Shown here: positions 20,367 through 28,666 of the stretch, in pieces
Position numbering within the stretch: the stretch's first letter is position 1
How the letters are laid out: each line of letters begins with the position of its first letter
Assembly: GCF_000173775.1 (NCBI RefSeq)
Contig: NZ_ACCD01000025.1
Location: 1-59,798, forward strand
DNA length: 59,798 nucleotides
Source: Yersinia rohdei ATCC 43380
GTDB lineage: Bacteria > Pseudomonadota > Gammaproteobacteria > Enterobacterales > Enterobacteriaceae
Direction: 5' to 3'
Notes under the pieces: model-generated
Seen by the model: only the letters and a program-made list of their open reading frames with translations
Databases searched by the model: none
Told to the model about the DNA's origin: nothing
Program-made: the position numbers and the translations under genes

Positions 20367-21416
20367 ATGGCTGACAACATAAAAGTAGGTTTATTGGGCT
20401 ACGGCTATGCCAGTAAAACATTCCATGCGCCGCTGATTATGGGCACGCCGGGGCTGGAACTGGCCGGTGTTTCCAGCAGTGATGCGAGTAAAGTTCATGC
20501 CGACTGGCCATCAATGAACGTGGTTGCTAATCCGCAAGCATTATTTGATGACCCCAGCATCGACCTTATCGTTATCCCGACCCCCAACGACACCCATTTC
20601 CCTTTGGCGCAACAAGCGCTAGCCGCCGGTAAACACGTGGTGGTGGACAAGCCTTTTACCGTGACACTGTCACAAGCTAACGAGCTAAAAGCGCAGGCAG
20701 ATAAGGCCGGTTTACTGTTGTCGGTGTTCCACAATCGCCGCTGGGACAGTGATTTCCTGACACTAAAAACCTTGTTGGCGGAAGGTACGTTGGGGAAAGT
20801 GGCTTATTTTGAATCTCATTTTGACCGCTATCGCCCGGAGATCCGCCAACGCTGGCGCGAGCAAGCCGGTGCTGGTGGCGGCATCTGGTACGATTTAGGC
20901 CCGCATCTGTTGGATCAAGCGCTGCAACTGTTTGGCTTACCCGACACCCTGTATGTTGATTTGGGCATGTTGCGCCCCGGTGCGCAGTCCGTGGATTATT
21001 TCCATGCGGTGCTCAGCTACGCCGATAAACGGGTCGTGCTGCATAGCACGGTGTTGGCGGCAGCAGAAACGGCGCGCTATATCGTTCACGGCCTGCAAGG
21101 CAGTTACATCAAATTTGGCTTGGATCCGCAAGAGGATCGGCTAAAGGCCGGTGAGCGTTTACCTCAGGCCGATTGGGGTTATGATATGCGCGATGGCATC
21201 GTGACACTGTCACATGATGGCGTGCTGGCGGAAAAACCTTTACTGACATTGCCGGGCAATTATCCTGCGTATTACGCGGGAATTCGTGATGCTATTTTGG
21301 GAACGGCGGAGAATCCGGTGCCAGCATCCGAAGCCATTAAGGTGATGGAATTAATTGAACTGGGTATCGCCTCAGCGCAACAGAAAAAAGCGCTGCCGGT
21401 GCCGTCGGGCAGCTGA
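20367..21416 (+). CDS. ydgJ: YdgJ-like Gfo/Idh/MocA-family oxidoreductase
   Basis: Predicted NAD(P)-dependent sugar or polyol dehydrogenase (349 aa) of unknown substrate. The Rossmann motif VGLLGYGYASKTFHAP is at the N-terminus and the catalytic-lysine motif VVDKPFT at about residue 95. Long stretches, such as SVFHNRRWDSDFLTLK, match E. coli YdgJ. The ATG at 20367 has AGAGGAAAG before it; an ATG 14 codons upstream has no such site. In E. coli ydgJ lies between add and cnu-ydgK, so this is where the backbone resumes after the fhs/secretion/ara block. Confidence 0.92.
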   Translation: MADNIKVGLLGYGYASKTFHAPLIMGTPGLELAGVSSSDASKVHADWPSMNVVANPQALFDDPSIDLIVIPTPNDTHFPLAQQALAAGKHVVVDKPFTVTLSQANELKAQADKAGLLLSVFHNRRWDSDFLTLKTLLAEGTLGKVAYFESHFDRYRPEIRQRWREQAGAGGGIWYDLGPHLLDQALQLFGLPDTLYVDLGMLRPGAQSVDYFHAVLSYADKRVVLHSTVLAAAETARYIVHGLQGSYIKFGLDPQEDRLKAGERLPQADWGYDMRDGIVTLSHDGVLAEKPLLTLPGNYPAYYAGIRDAILGTAENPVPASEAIKVMELIELGIASAQQKKALPVPSGS

Positions 21417-21427
21417 TGGTTATCCCG

Positions 21428-21546
21428 GTAGCGCCAAGGGGAATAAATACCCAAGAGCTTGGTGTACCGAAAGGCCGCCAGTGAGCAAATCCCGATGAGC
21501 TTACTTAGGTAAGTGATTCGGGTACGAGAGCACAGCTAACACCCCT
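21428..21546. repeat. ERIC-like repeat, copy 1 of a tandem pair
   Basis: A 119-base unit starting GTAGCGCCAAGGGGAATA and centred on the ERIC core AGCTTACTTAGGTAAGTGAT, flanked by AAATCCCGATG and TTCGGGT. The core corresponds to the published ERIC inverted repeat. It ends in CTAACACCCCT and is followed at once by copy 2. ERIC copies in Yersinia can be transcribed and alter the stability of neighbouring mRNA. Confidence 0.75.
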
Positions 21547-21680
21547 GTAGCGCCAAGGGGAATATACTGCCCAAGAGCTTGGTGTTACAGGTAGGCAGCC
21601 AGTGAGCAAATCCCGATGAGCTTACTTAGGTAAGTGATTCGGGTGCGAGAGCGCAGCTAACACCCCTGTAGCGCCAAGGG
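21547..21680. repeat. ERIC-like repeat, copy 2 plus 13-base stub of a third
   Basis: A 121-base unit with the same core and borders as copy 1. It differs at scattered positions, mainly in the variable stretch around 21565-21600. A third start, GTAGCGCCAAGGG (21668-21680), then breaks off. It ends 32 bases before the yfeH start, so it lies in that gene's leader. Confidence 0.75.
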
Positions 21681-21712
21681 CGCAGGGCAAAGGGCAAAAG
21701 GAAGACAGTGAC

Positions 21713-22726
21713 ATGCCTTGGTTATCCCGTTTACAAATAGATAAATTTTTACTCGTACTGATTTTAGTCGTCATTCTCGCCTCTATTTTCCCCTGTGAAG
21801 GGGACGTTAAAGTAGGGTTCGAATACCTGACGACAGCGGCCATCGCCTTATTATTCTTTATGCACGGAGCCAAACTCTCGCGTGCGGCGATTGTCTCGGG
21901 GATGGGGCATTGGAAGTTGCATCTGGTGGTGTTCCTAAGCACCTTTGCGCTATTCCCGCTGCTGGGTTTGGGCATGAATGTGCTGGTGCCTGGCGTATTA
22001 ACGCCAACCTTGTATTTGGGTTTTCTCTACCTGTGTGCATTGCCTGCTACGGTTCAATCTGCCATCGCCTATACCTCGGTGGCGGGGGGGAATGTGGCTG
22101 CGGCAATATGCAGTGCCTCGGCCTCCAGCATTCTTGGGGTATTTTTATCCCCGATTTTGGTAGGCATGTTGATGCAAACGCAGGGCGGAGAAACCGAGAC
22201 TTTGCATGCGATTGGTTCTATCGTGATGCAATTAATGGTGCCCTTTATTGTCGGCCATTTATCACGTCCATTAATTGCTAACTGGGTTGAACGCCATAAA
22301 AAGATCGTCAATATCACTGACCGGTCATCAATTCTATTGGTGGTTTATGTGGCATTCAGTGAGGCGGTAGTTGAGGGGATTTGGCATCAAATTGACGGCT
22401 GGTCACTGCTGGCAATCGCGGTTTGCTCAATGGTATTGCTAACCTTGGTGATAGTTATCAATACCTTGGCCGCGCGCTGGCTGGGTTTCAACACCGCAGA
22501 CGAAATTACCATCGTGTTCTGTGGTTCGAAGAAAAGCCTGGCCAATGGGATCCCAATGGCTAACGTGCTGTTTCCGGCCTCGGTGGTGGGGGTTATGGTA
22601 TTGCCGCTGATGATATTCCATCAGATTCAATTGATGGTTTGTGCGGTATTGGCACAGCGCTATGCTAAACGTGTGGCACGCGAAAATACCGCAGCGCTCC
22701 AGCCAGTGGCTGAAGACCGCAAATAA
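21713..22726 (+). CDS. yfeH: YfeH-like bile acid:sodium symporter family transporter
   Basis: Inner-membrane carrier (337 aa, about nine or ten hydrophobic segments) of the bile-acid:Na+ symporter superfamily; substrate unknown. Diagnostic stretches include LTTAAIALLFFMHGAKLSR, LPATVQSAIAYTS, GGNVAAAICSASASS and VFCGSKKSLANGIPMANVLF, all very like E. coli YfeH. In E. coli yfeH is elsewhere on the chromosome, so its place here between ydgJ and add is specific to this lineage. GGAAGACAG precedes the ATG. The ERIC pair lies immediately upstream and a strong terminator follows. Confidence 0.88.
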   Translation: MPWLSRLQIDKFLLVLILVVILASIFPCEGDVKVGFEYLTTAAIALLFFMHGAKLSRAAIVSGMGHWKLHLVVFLSTFALFPLLGLGMNVLVPGVLTPTLYLGFLYLCALPATVQSAIAYTSVAGGNVAAAICSASASSILGVFLSPILVGMLMQTQGGETETLHAIGSIVMQLMVPFIVGHLSRPLIANWVERHKKIVNITDRSSILLVVYVAFSEAVVEGIWHQIDGWSLLAIAVCSMVLLTLVIVINTLAARWLGFNTADEITIVFCGSKKSLANGIPMANVLFPASVVGVMVLPLMIFHQIQLMVCAVLAQRYAKRVARENTAALQPVAEDRK

Positions 22727-22779
22727 TCACCTTGCGTGATATAAACTATATACCTTGATATAAACTACATACCTTGATA

Positions 22780-22816
22780 AAAACGCCCGTACTTCAATGA
22801 AATACGGGCGTTTTTT
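22780..22816 (+). terminator. Rho-independent terminator after yfeH
   Basis: The stem AAAACGCCCGTA / TACGGGCGTTTT has an 11-base loop and the T-run continues to 22816. A-runs on the other side let it also work for add, which converges. Confidence 0.85.
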
Positions 22817-22854
22817 ATCTTTTTGGCGCAACAATAGAGGAACCCAGCCGCTGA

Positions 22855-23853
22855 TTAATTGCGGACTTTATCCCGCAGCGCCTGTTTTTCTGCTTCAGTA
22901 ATAAAGGCCATCGTCAGGCCATTTTCCTGTGCTTGACGAATTTCTGACTGGGTCAGGCCAGCCGCCGGGGCAGCAACCTGATATTCATTGGCAATCTCAA
23001 TACCCTGAACCGCTGGGTCATCAGTATTGATGGATGCCAACACCCCGTGGCGCAGGAAGATGGCTAACGGATGAGTGGCCAAAGAGGCCACGGTGCTGGT
23101 TTGAATATTGGATGTCAGGCAGGATTCAATACCAATTTGGTGCTCAGCCAAATAATCCATCAGCTTAATATCTGCGACGGCTTTAACACCGTGCCCGATA
23201 CGTTCTGCCCCTAACTCACGGATAGCCTGCCAGATACTTTCCGGGCCAGCGGCTTCACCGGCATGGACGGTAATACGCAAACCGGCATCACGGGCGCGAG
23301 TAAAGTGGCTCAGGAACAGCCCACCGGGGAAGCCCAGCTCATCACCGGCCAAATCCAGTGCGGTGATGTTATCTCGATGAGTCAGCAAGGCATCCAGCTC
23401 TTGTACGCAGGCCTGTTCGCCAAAAGTGCGGCTGAGGATACCAATCAGACGAATATCAATATCAAAATCCCGACAGCCGGACTGGACGCCGTCAATCACG
23501 GCCTCCACCACACCGGCGACCGGCAACTGGTGTTTCATCGCCATATAGAAGGGCGAAAAACGCAGCTCCGCATAATGCAAACCCGCAGTTGCCGCATCTT
23601 CGACGTTTTCATACGCCACCCGACGACAGGCATCCAGTGAACCCAACACCGCCACGCCCCAATCCAGTTTTTGCAGAAAACTGACTAAATCGGGTTCCGT
23701 TTTCGTGATTTGCACATGCGGGCGTAGAGCTTCTAACTCATTGGCAGGTAAAGATAAATTAAACTGGCGACCCAAGTCTAAAATAGTTTGCGCACGGATA
23801 TTGCCATCAAGGTGGCGATGAATGTCGGTCAGCGGAAGGCGGGAATCAATCAT
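22855..23853 (-). CDS. add: Adenosine deaminase
   Basis: Zinc enzyme that converts adenosine and deoxyadenosine to inosine forms in purine salvage (332 aa). Metal ligands are visible in HRHLDG near the N-terminus and in [13 protein letters not shown]. The catalytic glutamate lies in HAGE, and the last ligand in [10 protein letters not shown] prefer the ATG at 23853, which gives [18 protein letters not shown] as in E. coli; the frame can also start at a GTG three codons earlier. The gene lies beside the mal cluster as in E. coli. Confidence 0.96.
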   Translation of the reverse strand: MIDSRLPLTDIHRHLDGNIRAQTILDLGRQFNLSLPANELEALRPHVQITKTEPDLVSFLQKLDWGVAVLGSLDACRRVAYENVEDAATAGLHYAELRFSPFYMAMKHQLPVAGVVEAVIDGVQSGCRDFDIDIRLIGILSRTFGEQACVQELDALLTHRDNITALDLAGDELGFPGGLFLSHFTRARDAGLRITVHAGEAAGPESIWQAIRELGAERIGHGVKAVADIKLMDYLAEHQIGIESCLTSNIQTSTVASLATHPLAIFLRHGVLASINTDDPAVQGIEIANEYQVAAPAAGLTQSEIRQAQENGLTMAFITEAEKQALRDKVRN

Positions 23854-23947
23854 ATTGTGCACTCACACGTTGGGGGAATGGTTGTGGGTAAAGTGCCGAG
23901 TAGTATAAAAACAAATGGATGAAAATATCCACCCTGTTGCATAAAAA

Positions 23948-23963
23948 AGTGATGTTAATCACG
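23948..23963 (-). promoter_or_regulatory. CRP/FNR-type dyad upstream of add
   Basis: AGTGA-TGTTAA-TCACG is a near-symmetric site. It fits the CRP half-sites (TGTGA/TCACA with 6-base spacing), and the inner TGAT-N4-ATCA also fits FNR. It lies about 95 bases before the add start in a 324-base gap. Confidence 0.45.
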
Positions 23964-24101
23964 TTTTGTTTACTGGGTATTCAGCCTGCGAAGCATAAAG
24001 AAAGGCGGCACTGACAGCCGGTTTTTTGGCTCTGAGAGTCTTGCCTGTTGCTTGGTGCCCGCAAACTGACGCGTCGATTAATTATCAATAAGTCAACAAA
24101 C

Positions 24102-24124
24102 GTGGCCTTGCCAGGGGAGGCCAC
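24102..24124 (-). terminator. Probable malY terminator
   Basis: The stem AGGCCAC/GTGGCCT has a 9-base loop and, read on the minus strand, is followed by GTTTGTTG, about 55 bases after the malY stop. A second stem-loop, CAGCCGA...TCGGCTG (24144-24170), lies between it and malY. Confidence 0.5.
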
Positions 24125-24177
24125 ATTCTTAGCTTTATATTTTCAGCCGACAACGCGTTGTCATCGGCTGCGCCAGA

Positions 24178-25356
24178 TTATTGACTCTGCAACGCCCGGA
24201 TACCGCTAATCAGTTTATCCATACCGGCTTCAACTTTACTGCGCGAGCAACCCACATTAAGGCGCAGGAAACCGCGGCCTTCTTCGCCATAAGTGAAACC
24301 GGGCATGATGGCGACTTTCTGTTGTTCGATCAGCACATTTTGTAATTGATGATCGTCCAGAGCCAACGGGCGCAAATCAATCCATGCCAAATAGGTGGCC
24401 TGAGGTGGCTGCCAGTTTAAGCTTGGGAAGGCGGAATTGAGCCGCAGCGCGACATACCTCAGGTTGTCTTGCAGGTAACCGCGCAGCTCGTCTAACCAAG
24501 GCGCGGCTTGCCGGTATGCGGCAATATGCGCGACGATGGCCAAGACCGCCGGAGACGAAAGGCCATCACGGCCCTTTAACATCTGGCTGTAAATATCACG
24601 GGTTTCGCTGTCACTGATAAAACCATAAGCGCCAGTTAGTGCAGGAATATTAAAGGTTTTTGAACCGGAGGTTAACAAAGCCCAAGGAGTTTGCCCCACT
24701 TGGCTCCAGGGGGTGTGGACTTGATTGCCCCAGGTCATGTCCATGTGAATTTCATCGCTGATGACTTTCACCTGATGACGTTCACATAATTCCGCCATCT
24801 GCGCCAGTTCTGCGGCTGACCAGACTTTACCGGTGGGATTATGCGGGCTACACAGCAACAAAATTTTGGTTTGCGGACGAGCCAATAAGGCTTCTAAATG
24901 GGCCATATCACATTGCCACTGATTATCTATTTTATGCAGCGGACAACTGAGCAATTGGCGTTGATTACCCAGAATAACTTTGTAAAACGCATCATACGCC
25001 GGGGTATGGGTGACGACAAAATCACTGGGCGCAGACCAGCAGCGGATGAGCTGAGCCACCATATAGATGACAGAGGGGCCGTAGACCGCCATCGAGGTAT
25101 CAATGTGACAATGAAAACGCTGCTGATACCAATGGCGAATTGCACCGAGAAAATCCTCATGCTGCCAGCGACTGTAGCCCAGCACCCCGTGTTCGAGGCG
25201 CTGATTCAGTGCGTCCAAAATGACCGGCGCGGTAGGAAAGTCCATATCCGAGATAGTAAAAGGCAACAGGTCTGCCGCACCAAAACGGTCAGCAATAAAA
25301 TCCCATTGGGTACACCAGGTGCCGTGGCGATCGACCGGCGTGGAGAAATCAAACAT
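24178..25356 (-). CDS. malY: MalY, PLP-dependent cystathionine beta-lyase and mal regulator
   Basis: PLP enzyme with C-S lyase activity (392 aa); in E. coli it also binds and represses the activator MalT. From the ATG at 25356 the schiff-base lysine in TSGSKTFNIPALTG is K233, the same number as in E. coli, which supports this start. GAGCGAG lies upstream of it. A start five codons earlier (25371) is possible. LLLCSPHNPTGKVW and ISDEIHMDM are the other PLP-fold motifs. It lies downstream of malX on the same strand. Confidence 0.94.
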   Translation of the reverse strand: MFDFSTPVDRHGTWCTQWDFIADRFGAADLLPFTISDMDFPTAPVILDALNQRLEHGVLGYSRWQHEDFLGAIRHWYQQRFHCHIDTSMAVYGPSVIYMVAQLIRCWSAPSDFVVTHTPAYDAFYKVILGNQRQLLSCPLHKIDNQWQCDMAHLEALLARPQTKILLLCSPHNPTGKVWSAAELAQMAELCERHQVKVISDEIHMDMTWGNQVHTPWSQVGQTPWALLTSGSKTFNIPALTGAYGFISDSETRDIYSQMLKGRDGLSSPAVLAIVAHIAAYRQAAPWLDELRGYLQDNLRYVALRLNSAFPSLNWQPPQATYLAWIDLRPLALDDHQLQNVLIEQQKVAIMPGFTYGEEGRGFLRLNVGCSRSKVEAGMDKLISGIRALQSQ

Positions 25357-25503
25357 CAGTATCTCGCTCATAAAAAATGGAAATTATAACGGGCACTCAG
25401 CCCCTTTAGCGTGATGACCAACCCAGGCATATTTGTGCGCCGATTAAGGTTGTCGGTCATCTGGGGGCACGGAGTCCCCCAGTATGCTTAGCAGGCTTTA
25501 GTG

Positions 25504-27114
25504 TTAGGCTGTTGCCAACTGACCGTTCGCTATCAGTGAGTCTAATTCATCTTTCACCGATTGCACTTGTGGGCCAATAACAACTTGCAGATTGTGGTCG
25601 TTGAGCTGAATAACCCCAATGGCCCGGTTGGCTTTTAGCGCTTCTTTATCTACCAGATTCATGTCTTTAACTGACAACCGTAACCGGGTGATGCAGTTAT
25701 CCAGTGAGACAATATTATCCGCTCCTCCCAGTGCCGTTAAGATAGCAGGGGAGTTATAGCCAGATTTACCGGTAACTGCGCCACTGGCGGCTTTTTCTGC
25801 ATTACTGCTGGCAGCGGTTTCACTCTCACGGCCAGGGGTTTTGATATTGAAGTGCTGAATAGCAAAACGGAAGATAATGTAGTAGGCCACAAACCAAATA
25901 CTGGCGACGACCGGCACCCAATACCATTTGGTTGCTGTGCCATGCAAGATGCCGAATACCACGAAATCAATGATATTGCCGTCAGTGTTACCGATGGTGA
26001 CACCCAGTAACGCCATGACGGTAAAGCCCAGCCCGGTGAGAATGGCGTGGATCAAATATAAGAAAGGCGCGACAAACAAGAACAGGAATTCCAGCGGTTC
26101 AGTCGTGCCACCAATCACACAGGCCACCACACCGGAAATCAGCAAGCCTTTAATTTTATGCCGGTTTTCAGGTTTGGCACAGTGGTACATTGCCAGTGCA
26201 GCTCCTGGCAAGCCGCCCAGAAATGCCGGCATTTTACCTTGCGACAAGAAGCGCGTGGCGCTTTCAGAGAAGCCGGTGGTGGTTGGGCAAGATAATTGCG
26301 CCTGGAAGATGGTTAATGCCCCGCTAACACTGTGGCCACATACCTCCATAGTGCCGCCAGCTTCAGTAAAGCGAATCAATGCCACCAAGATATGGTGCAA
26401 GCCGAAGGGCAATAACAACCGCTCGCCACTGCCGAAGATCATCGGGCCAAACATCCCCGCGCCATTAATCAACCGGCCCAGTCCGTTAATCCCGGCGGCA
26501 AACCACGGCCAGATAAGCGGGATCAACAACCCAACTAACCCGAGCACCACGGTGGTCACAATTGGCACAAAACGGGTGCCGCCAAAGAACGCTAATGCAT
26601 CAGGCAGGCGAATGGTATTGAAGCGCTCATGCAGCAGGTAAACAATGATGCCGACGATGACCGCGCCCAGGATCCCGGTATCAATAGACTGAATCCCTAA
26701 AATATTCTGAATATTATGGGTTTTCAGTACCAAGGGATCGGTTGTCGGTAACACGCCGCTGGTGGTGAGATAAAAGTTGGTTGCCAGGTTCAGCACGGCA
26801 AAACCGACGAAACCGGCGAAAGCCGCAACGCCTTTATTTTCACGCGCCATACCTAATGGGATGGCGATAGCAAACATGACCGGTAAGAAGCTAAAAGCAA
26901 ATGAGCCAACTTTACTCATCCAGGTAAATAATAGCTGGAAGGCAGGGTGACCAATGGCCGGTAACAGGGTGATGACATCTTTACTGCTCAGTGAACTGCC
27001 GATACCCAGCATGATCCCGCAGAAGGAGAGCAAGGCGACGGGCAGCATGAAGGTTTTTCCTAAACTCTGAAAAAACTCCCACAGCGTGATTTTTTGTTTT
27101 TTTACCGCTGACAT
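25504..27114 (-). CDS. malX: MalX, PTS EIICB for maltose/glucose
   Basis: Fused membrane channel (EIIC) and phosphotransfer (EIIB) component of a glucose-family PTS (536 aa). The N-terminal two-thirds are hydrophobic with the EIIC landmarks FGLHHILVALIRFTEAGG and GGTTEPLEFLFLFVAPFLY. The EIIB domain at the C-terminus has the phospho-cysteine in VSLDNCITRLRL (C474). AGGAG precedes the ATG. It is the first gene of malXY and faces away from its repressor malI. Confidence 0.94.
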   Translation of the reverse strand: MSAVKKQKITLWEFFQSLGKTFMLPVALLSFCGIMLGIGSSLSSKDVITLLPAIGHPAFQLLFTWMSKVGSFAFSFLPVMFAIAIPLGMARENKGVAAFAGFVGFAVLNLATNFYLTTSGVLPTTDPLVLKTHNIQNILGIQSIDTGILGAVIVGIIVYLLHERFNTIRLPDALAFFGGTRFVPIVTTVVLGLVGLLIPLIWPWFAAGINGLGRLINGAGMFGPMIFGSGERLLLPFGLHHILVALIRFTEAGGTMEVCGHSVSGALTIFQAQLSCPTTTGFSESATRFLSQGKMPAFLGGLPGAALAMYHCAKPENRHKIKGLLISGVVACVIGGTTEPLEFLFLFVAPFLYLIHAILTGLGFTVMALLGVTIGNTDGNIIDFVVFGILHGTATKWYWVPVVASIWFVAYYIIFRFAIQHFNIKTPGRESETAASSNAEKAASGAVTGKSGYNSPAILTALGGADNIVSLDNCITRLRLSVKDMNLVDKEALKANRAIGVIQLNDHNLQVVIGPQVQSVKDELDSLIANGQLATA

Positions 27115-27232
27115 AGTGACTCCTGTACTTAAAATACCTGATGTTAGAATGATGGGGCTAAAAAGACGTTAGCTGGCTATTGGGTTAGCCTTCATCGCGA
27201 CGGATCGCGTACCGGTTTAAAGGTTAAACAAG

Positions 27233-27246
27233 ATAAAACGTTTAAC
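27233..27246. promoter_or_regulatory. MalI-type operator 1
   Basis: ATAAAACGTTTAAC is an imperfect dyad around AAACGTTT, about 120 bases upstream of the malX start. E. coli MalI binds GATAAAACGTTTTATC-like sites in the same place. Confidence 0.65.
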
Positions 27247-27311
27247 CCAGATAATATGAGCGGCAAGTCACAATTACGGATCCTATTTCTGTATTAGAGT
27301 AAAACATCAGA

Positions 27312-27323
27312 TTAAACGTTTAA
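27312..27323. promoter_or_regulatory. MalI-type operator 2
   Basis: TTAAACGTTTAA is a perfect 12-base palindrome, 78 bases from operator 1 (centre to centre) and 120 bases before malI. The pair would let the LacI-type repressor control malXY and itself. The rest of 27115-27443 holds the two promoters and no gene. Confidence 0.65.
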
Positions 27324-27443
27324 CTTGGCGTATTTTGTGGGATGAGAATGGCGCGATAGCGGTAACATGGCACCAGCTGTATTGGACTTCGTGCTGAGGT
27401 ACGAAGATTGACCAGACCTAGTTAACAATGCTTATCAACGGTT

Positions 27444-28475
27444 ATGACAATTAAAAAAATCACAATTACCGATGTGGCGAAATTTGCCGGCGTCTCAGTG
27501 GCGACGGTTTCGTTAGCGATTAGTGGTAAAGGACGTATTTCTCCGGCCACCTCTGAGCGGGTGAATCAGGCGATTGAACAACTGGGTTATGTGCGCAACC
27601 GTCAGGCCGCCCAATTACGCGGGGGGGAGTCTGGTGTGATTGGTCTGATCGTCCGTGATATTGGCGATCCTTTCTACGCCGAAATGACGGCGGGCTTGAG
27701 TGAAGCGATTGAAGCTGAAGGTAAACTGTTGTTCCTGACCCAAAGTGGCCGCGACGGCAAAGGGCTGTTACGCTGCTTTGATACGCTCATTGACCAAGGC
27801 GTTGATGGGTTGGTGTTGGGCGGCGGCGCCAAGCGGGAAATGGGGCTGCGAGAGAAGGCGGCGGAACATGCTATCCCGCTTATCTGTGCTGCGCGCTCGA
27901 ATGTGCTCGATGGCGTGGATGTGGTTCGCCCTGACAATATGCAAGCCGCTAAAATGGCGACTGAATTTCTTATCGACCGTGGTCATCGGCAAATTGCCTA
28001 TTTGGGAGGCCATTCGCATTCTTTGACGCGAGCGGAGCGGTTAGGCGGTTTTTGTGCCACTCTGGTGCAATATGGGCTGCCATTTCGGTCAGAATGGGTT
28101 GTTGAGTGTGATAGCCAGCAACAAGCCGCTGCTGATGCCGCCGAAAGGTTATTGCGCCATCACCCCAATGTGAGCGCCTTGGTTTGCCATCAAGCCTCGA
28201 CCGCGCTGGGGGCCTATTTTGGTATCCTGCGCACCGGCAGAACCATTGGCAGCGCGGGGGTAGATACCTATCTTGACCAGCAAGTGGCCTTGATTGGTTT
28301 TGGCGATGTGCCCGCCGCAGAACTCACCGAACCGCCACTCACCTTTATCACCAGTTCGGCCCGAGAGATTGGTTACAGTGCCGGGCAACGGTTACTCCAG
28401 CGCATTGCCGGGGTGGATTTACAGCTGCAAAATGTCATCTTGCCGCCAGTGTTGATCCGCCGAGGTTCGGCTTGA
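27444..28475 (+). CDS. malI: MalI, LacI-family repressor of malXY
   Basis: Transcriptional repressor (343 aa). The N-terminal LacI helix-turn-helix reads KITITDVAKFAGVSVATVSLAISGKGRIS with the hinge NRQAAQLRGGESGVIGLIVRD. The remainder is a periplasmic-binding-like effector domain; the ligand is unknown in the family. The ATG has only a weak ribosome site. Its place opposite malX across two palindromes around AAACGTTT is the same as in E. coli. Confidence 0.94.
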   Translation: MTIKKITITDVAKFAGVSVATVSLAISGKGRISPATSERVNQAIEQLGYVRNRQAAQLRGGESGVIGLIVRDIGDPFYAEMTAGLSEAIEAEGKLLFLTQSGRDGKGLLRCFDTLIDQGVDGLVLGGGAKREMGLREKAAEHAIPLICAARSNVLDGVDVVRPDNMQAAKMATEFLIDRGHRQIAYLGGHSHSLTRAERLGGFCATLVQYGLPFRSEWVVECDSQQQAAADAAERLLRHHPNVSALVCHQASTALGAYFGILRTGRTIGSAGVDTYLDQQVALIGFGDVPAAELTEPPLTFITSSAREIGYSAGQRLLQRIAGVDLQLQNVILPPVLIRRGSA

Positions 28476-28611
28476 TTAACCGCGATCTGCTGATTTACTT
28501 TGATTTTTCTGACGTATAATTGGTGCCGTGGGGGCGTAGCCAACAGCCGCAGCGCCCTCTGGGGGCCATCACCCCGAGTGACTCTGTCAGCTAATGTTAG
28601 TTCTCATCAAC

Positions 28612-28634
28612 AAAAACGGAGCCCTTAGGCTCCG
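28612..28634 (-). terminator. Rho-independent terminator after ydgA
   Basis: CGGAGCC-CTTA-GGCTCCG (28617-28634) followed on the minus strand by TTTTTG. It lies 33 bases after the ydgA stop. Confidence 0.8.
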
Positions 28635-28666
28635 CTTGGTACAGCAATCTAACTCAATCTAACGGC

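Noticed and set aside
21428-21680. CRISPR array
   Set aside because: The repeated unit is ~120 bases with no spacers, the core is ERIC-like, and no cas gene is present.
25928-26641. 237-codon plus-strand ORF opposite malX
   Set aside because: It mirrors the malX membrane-protein frame. malX is certain, and the antisense protein shows only biased composition.
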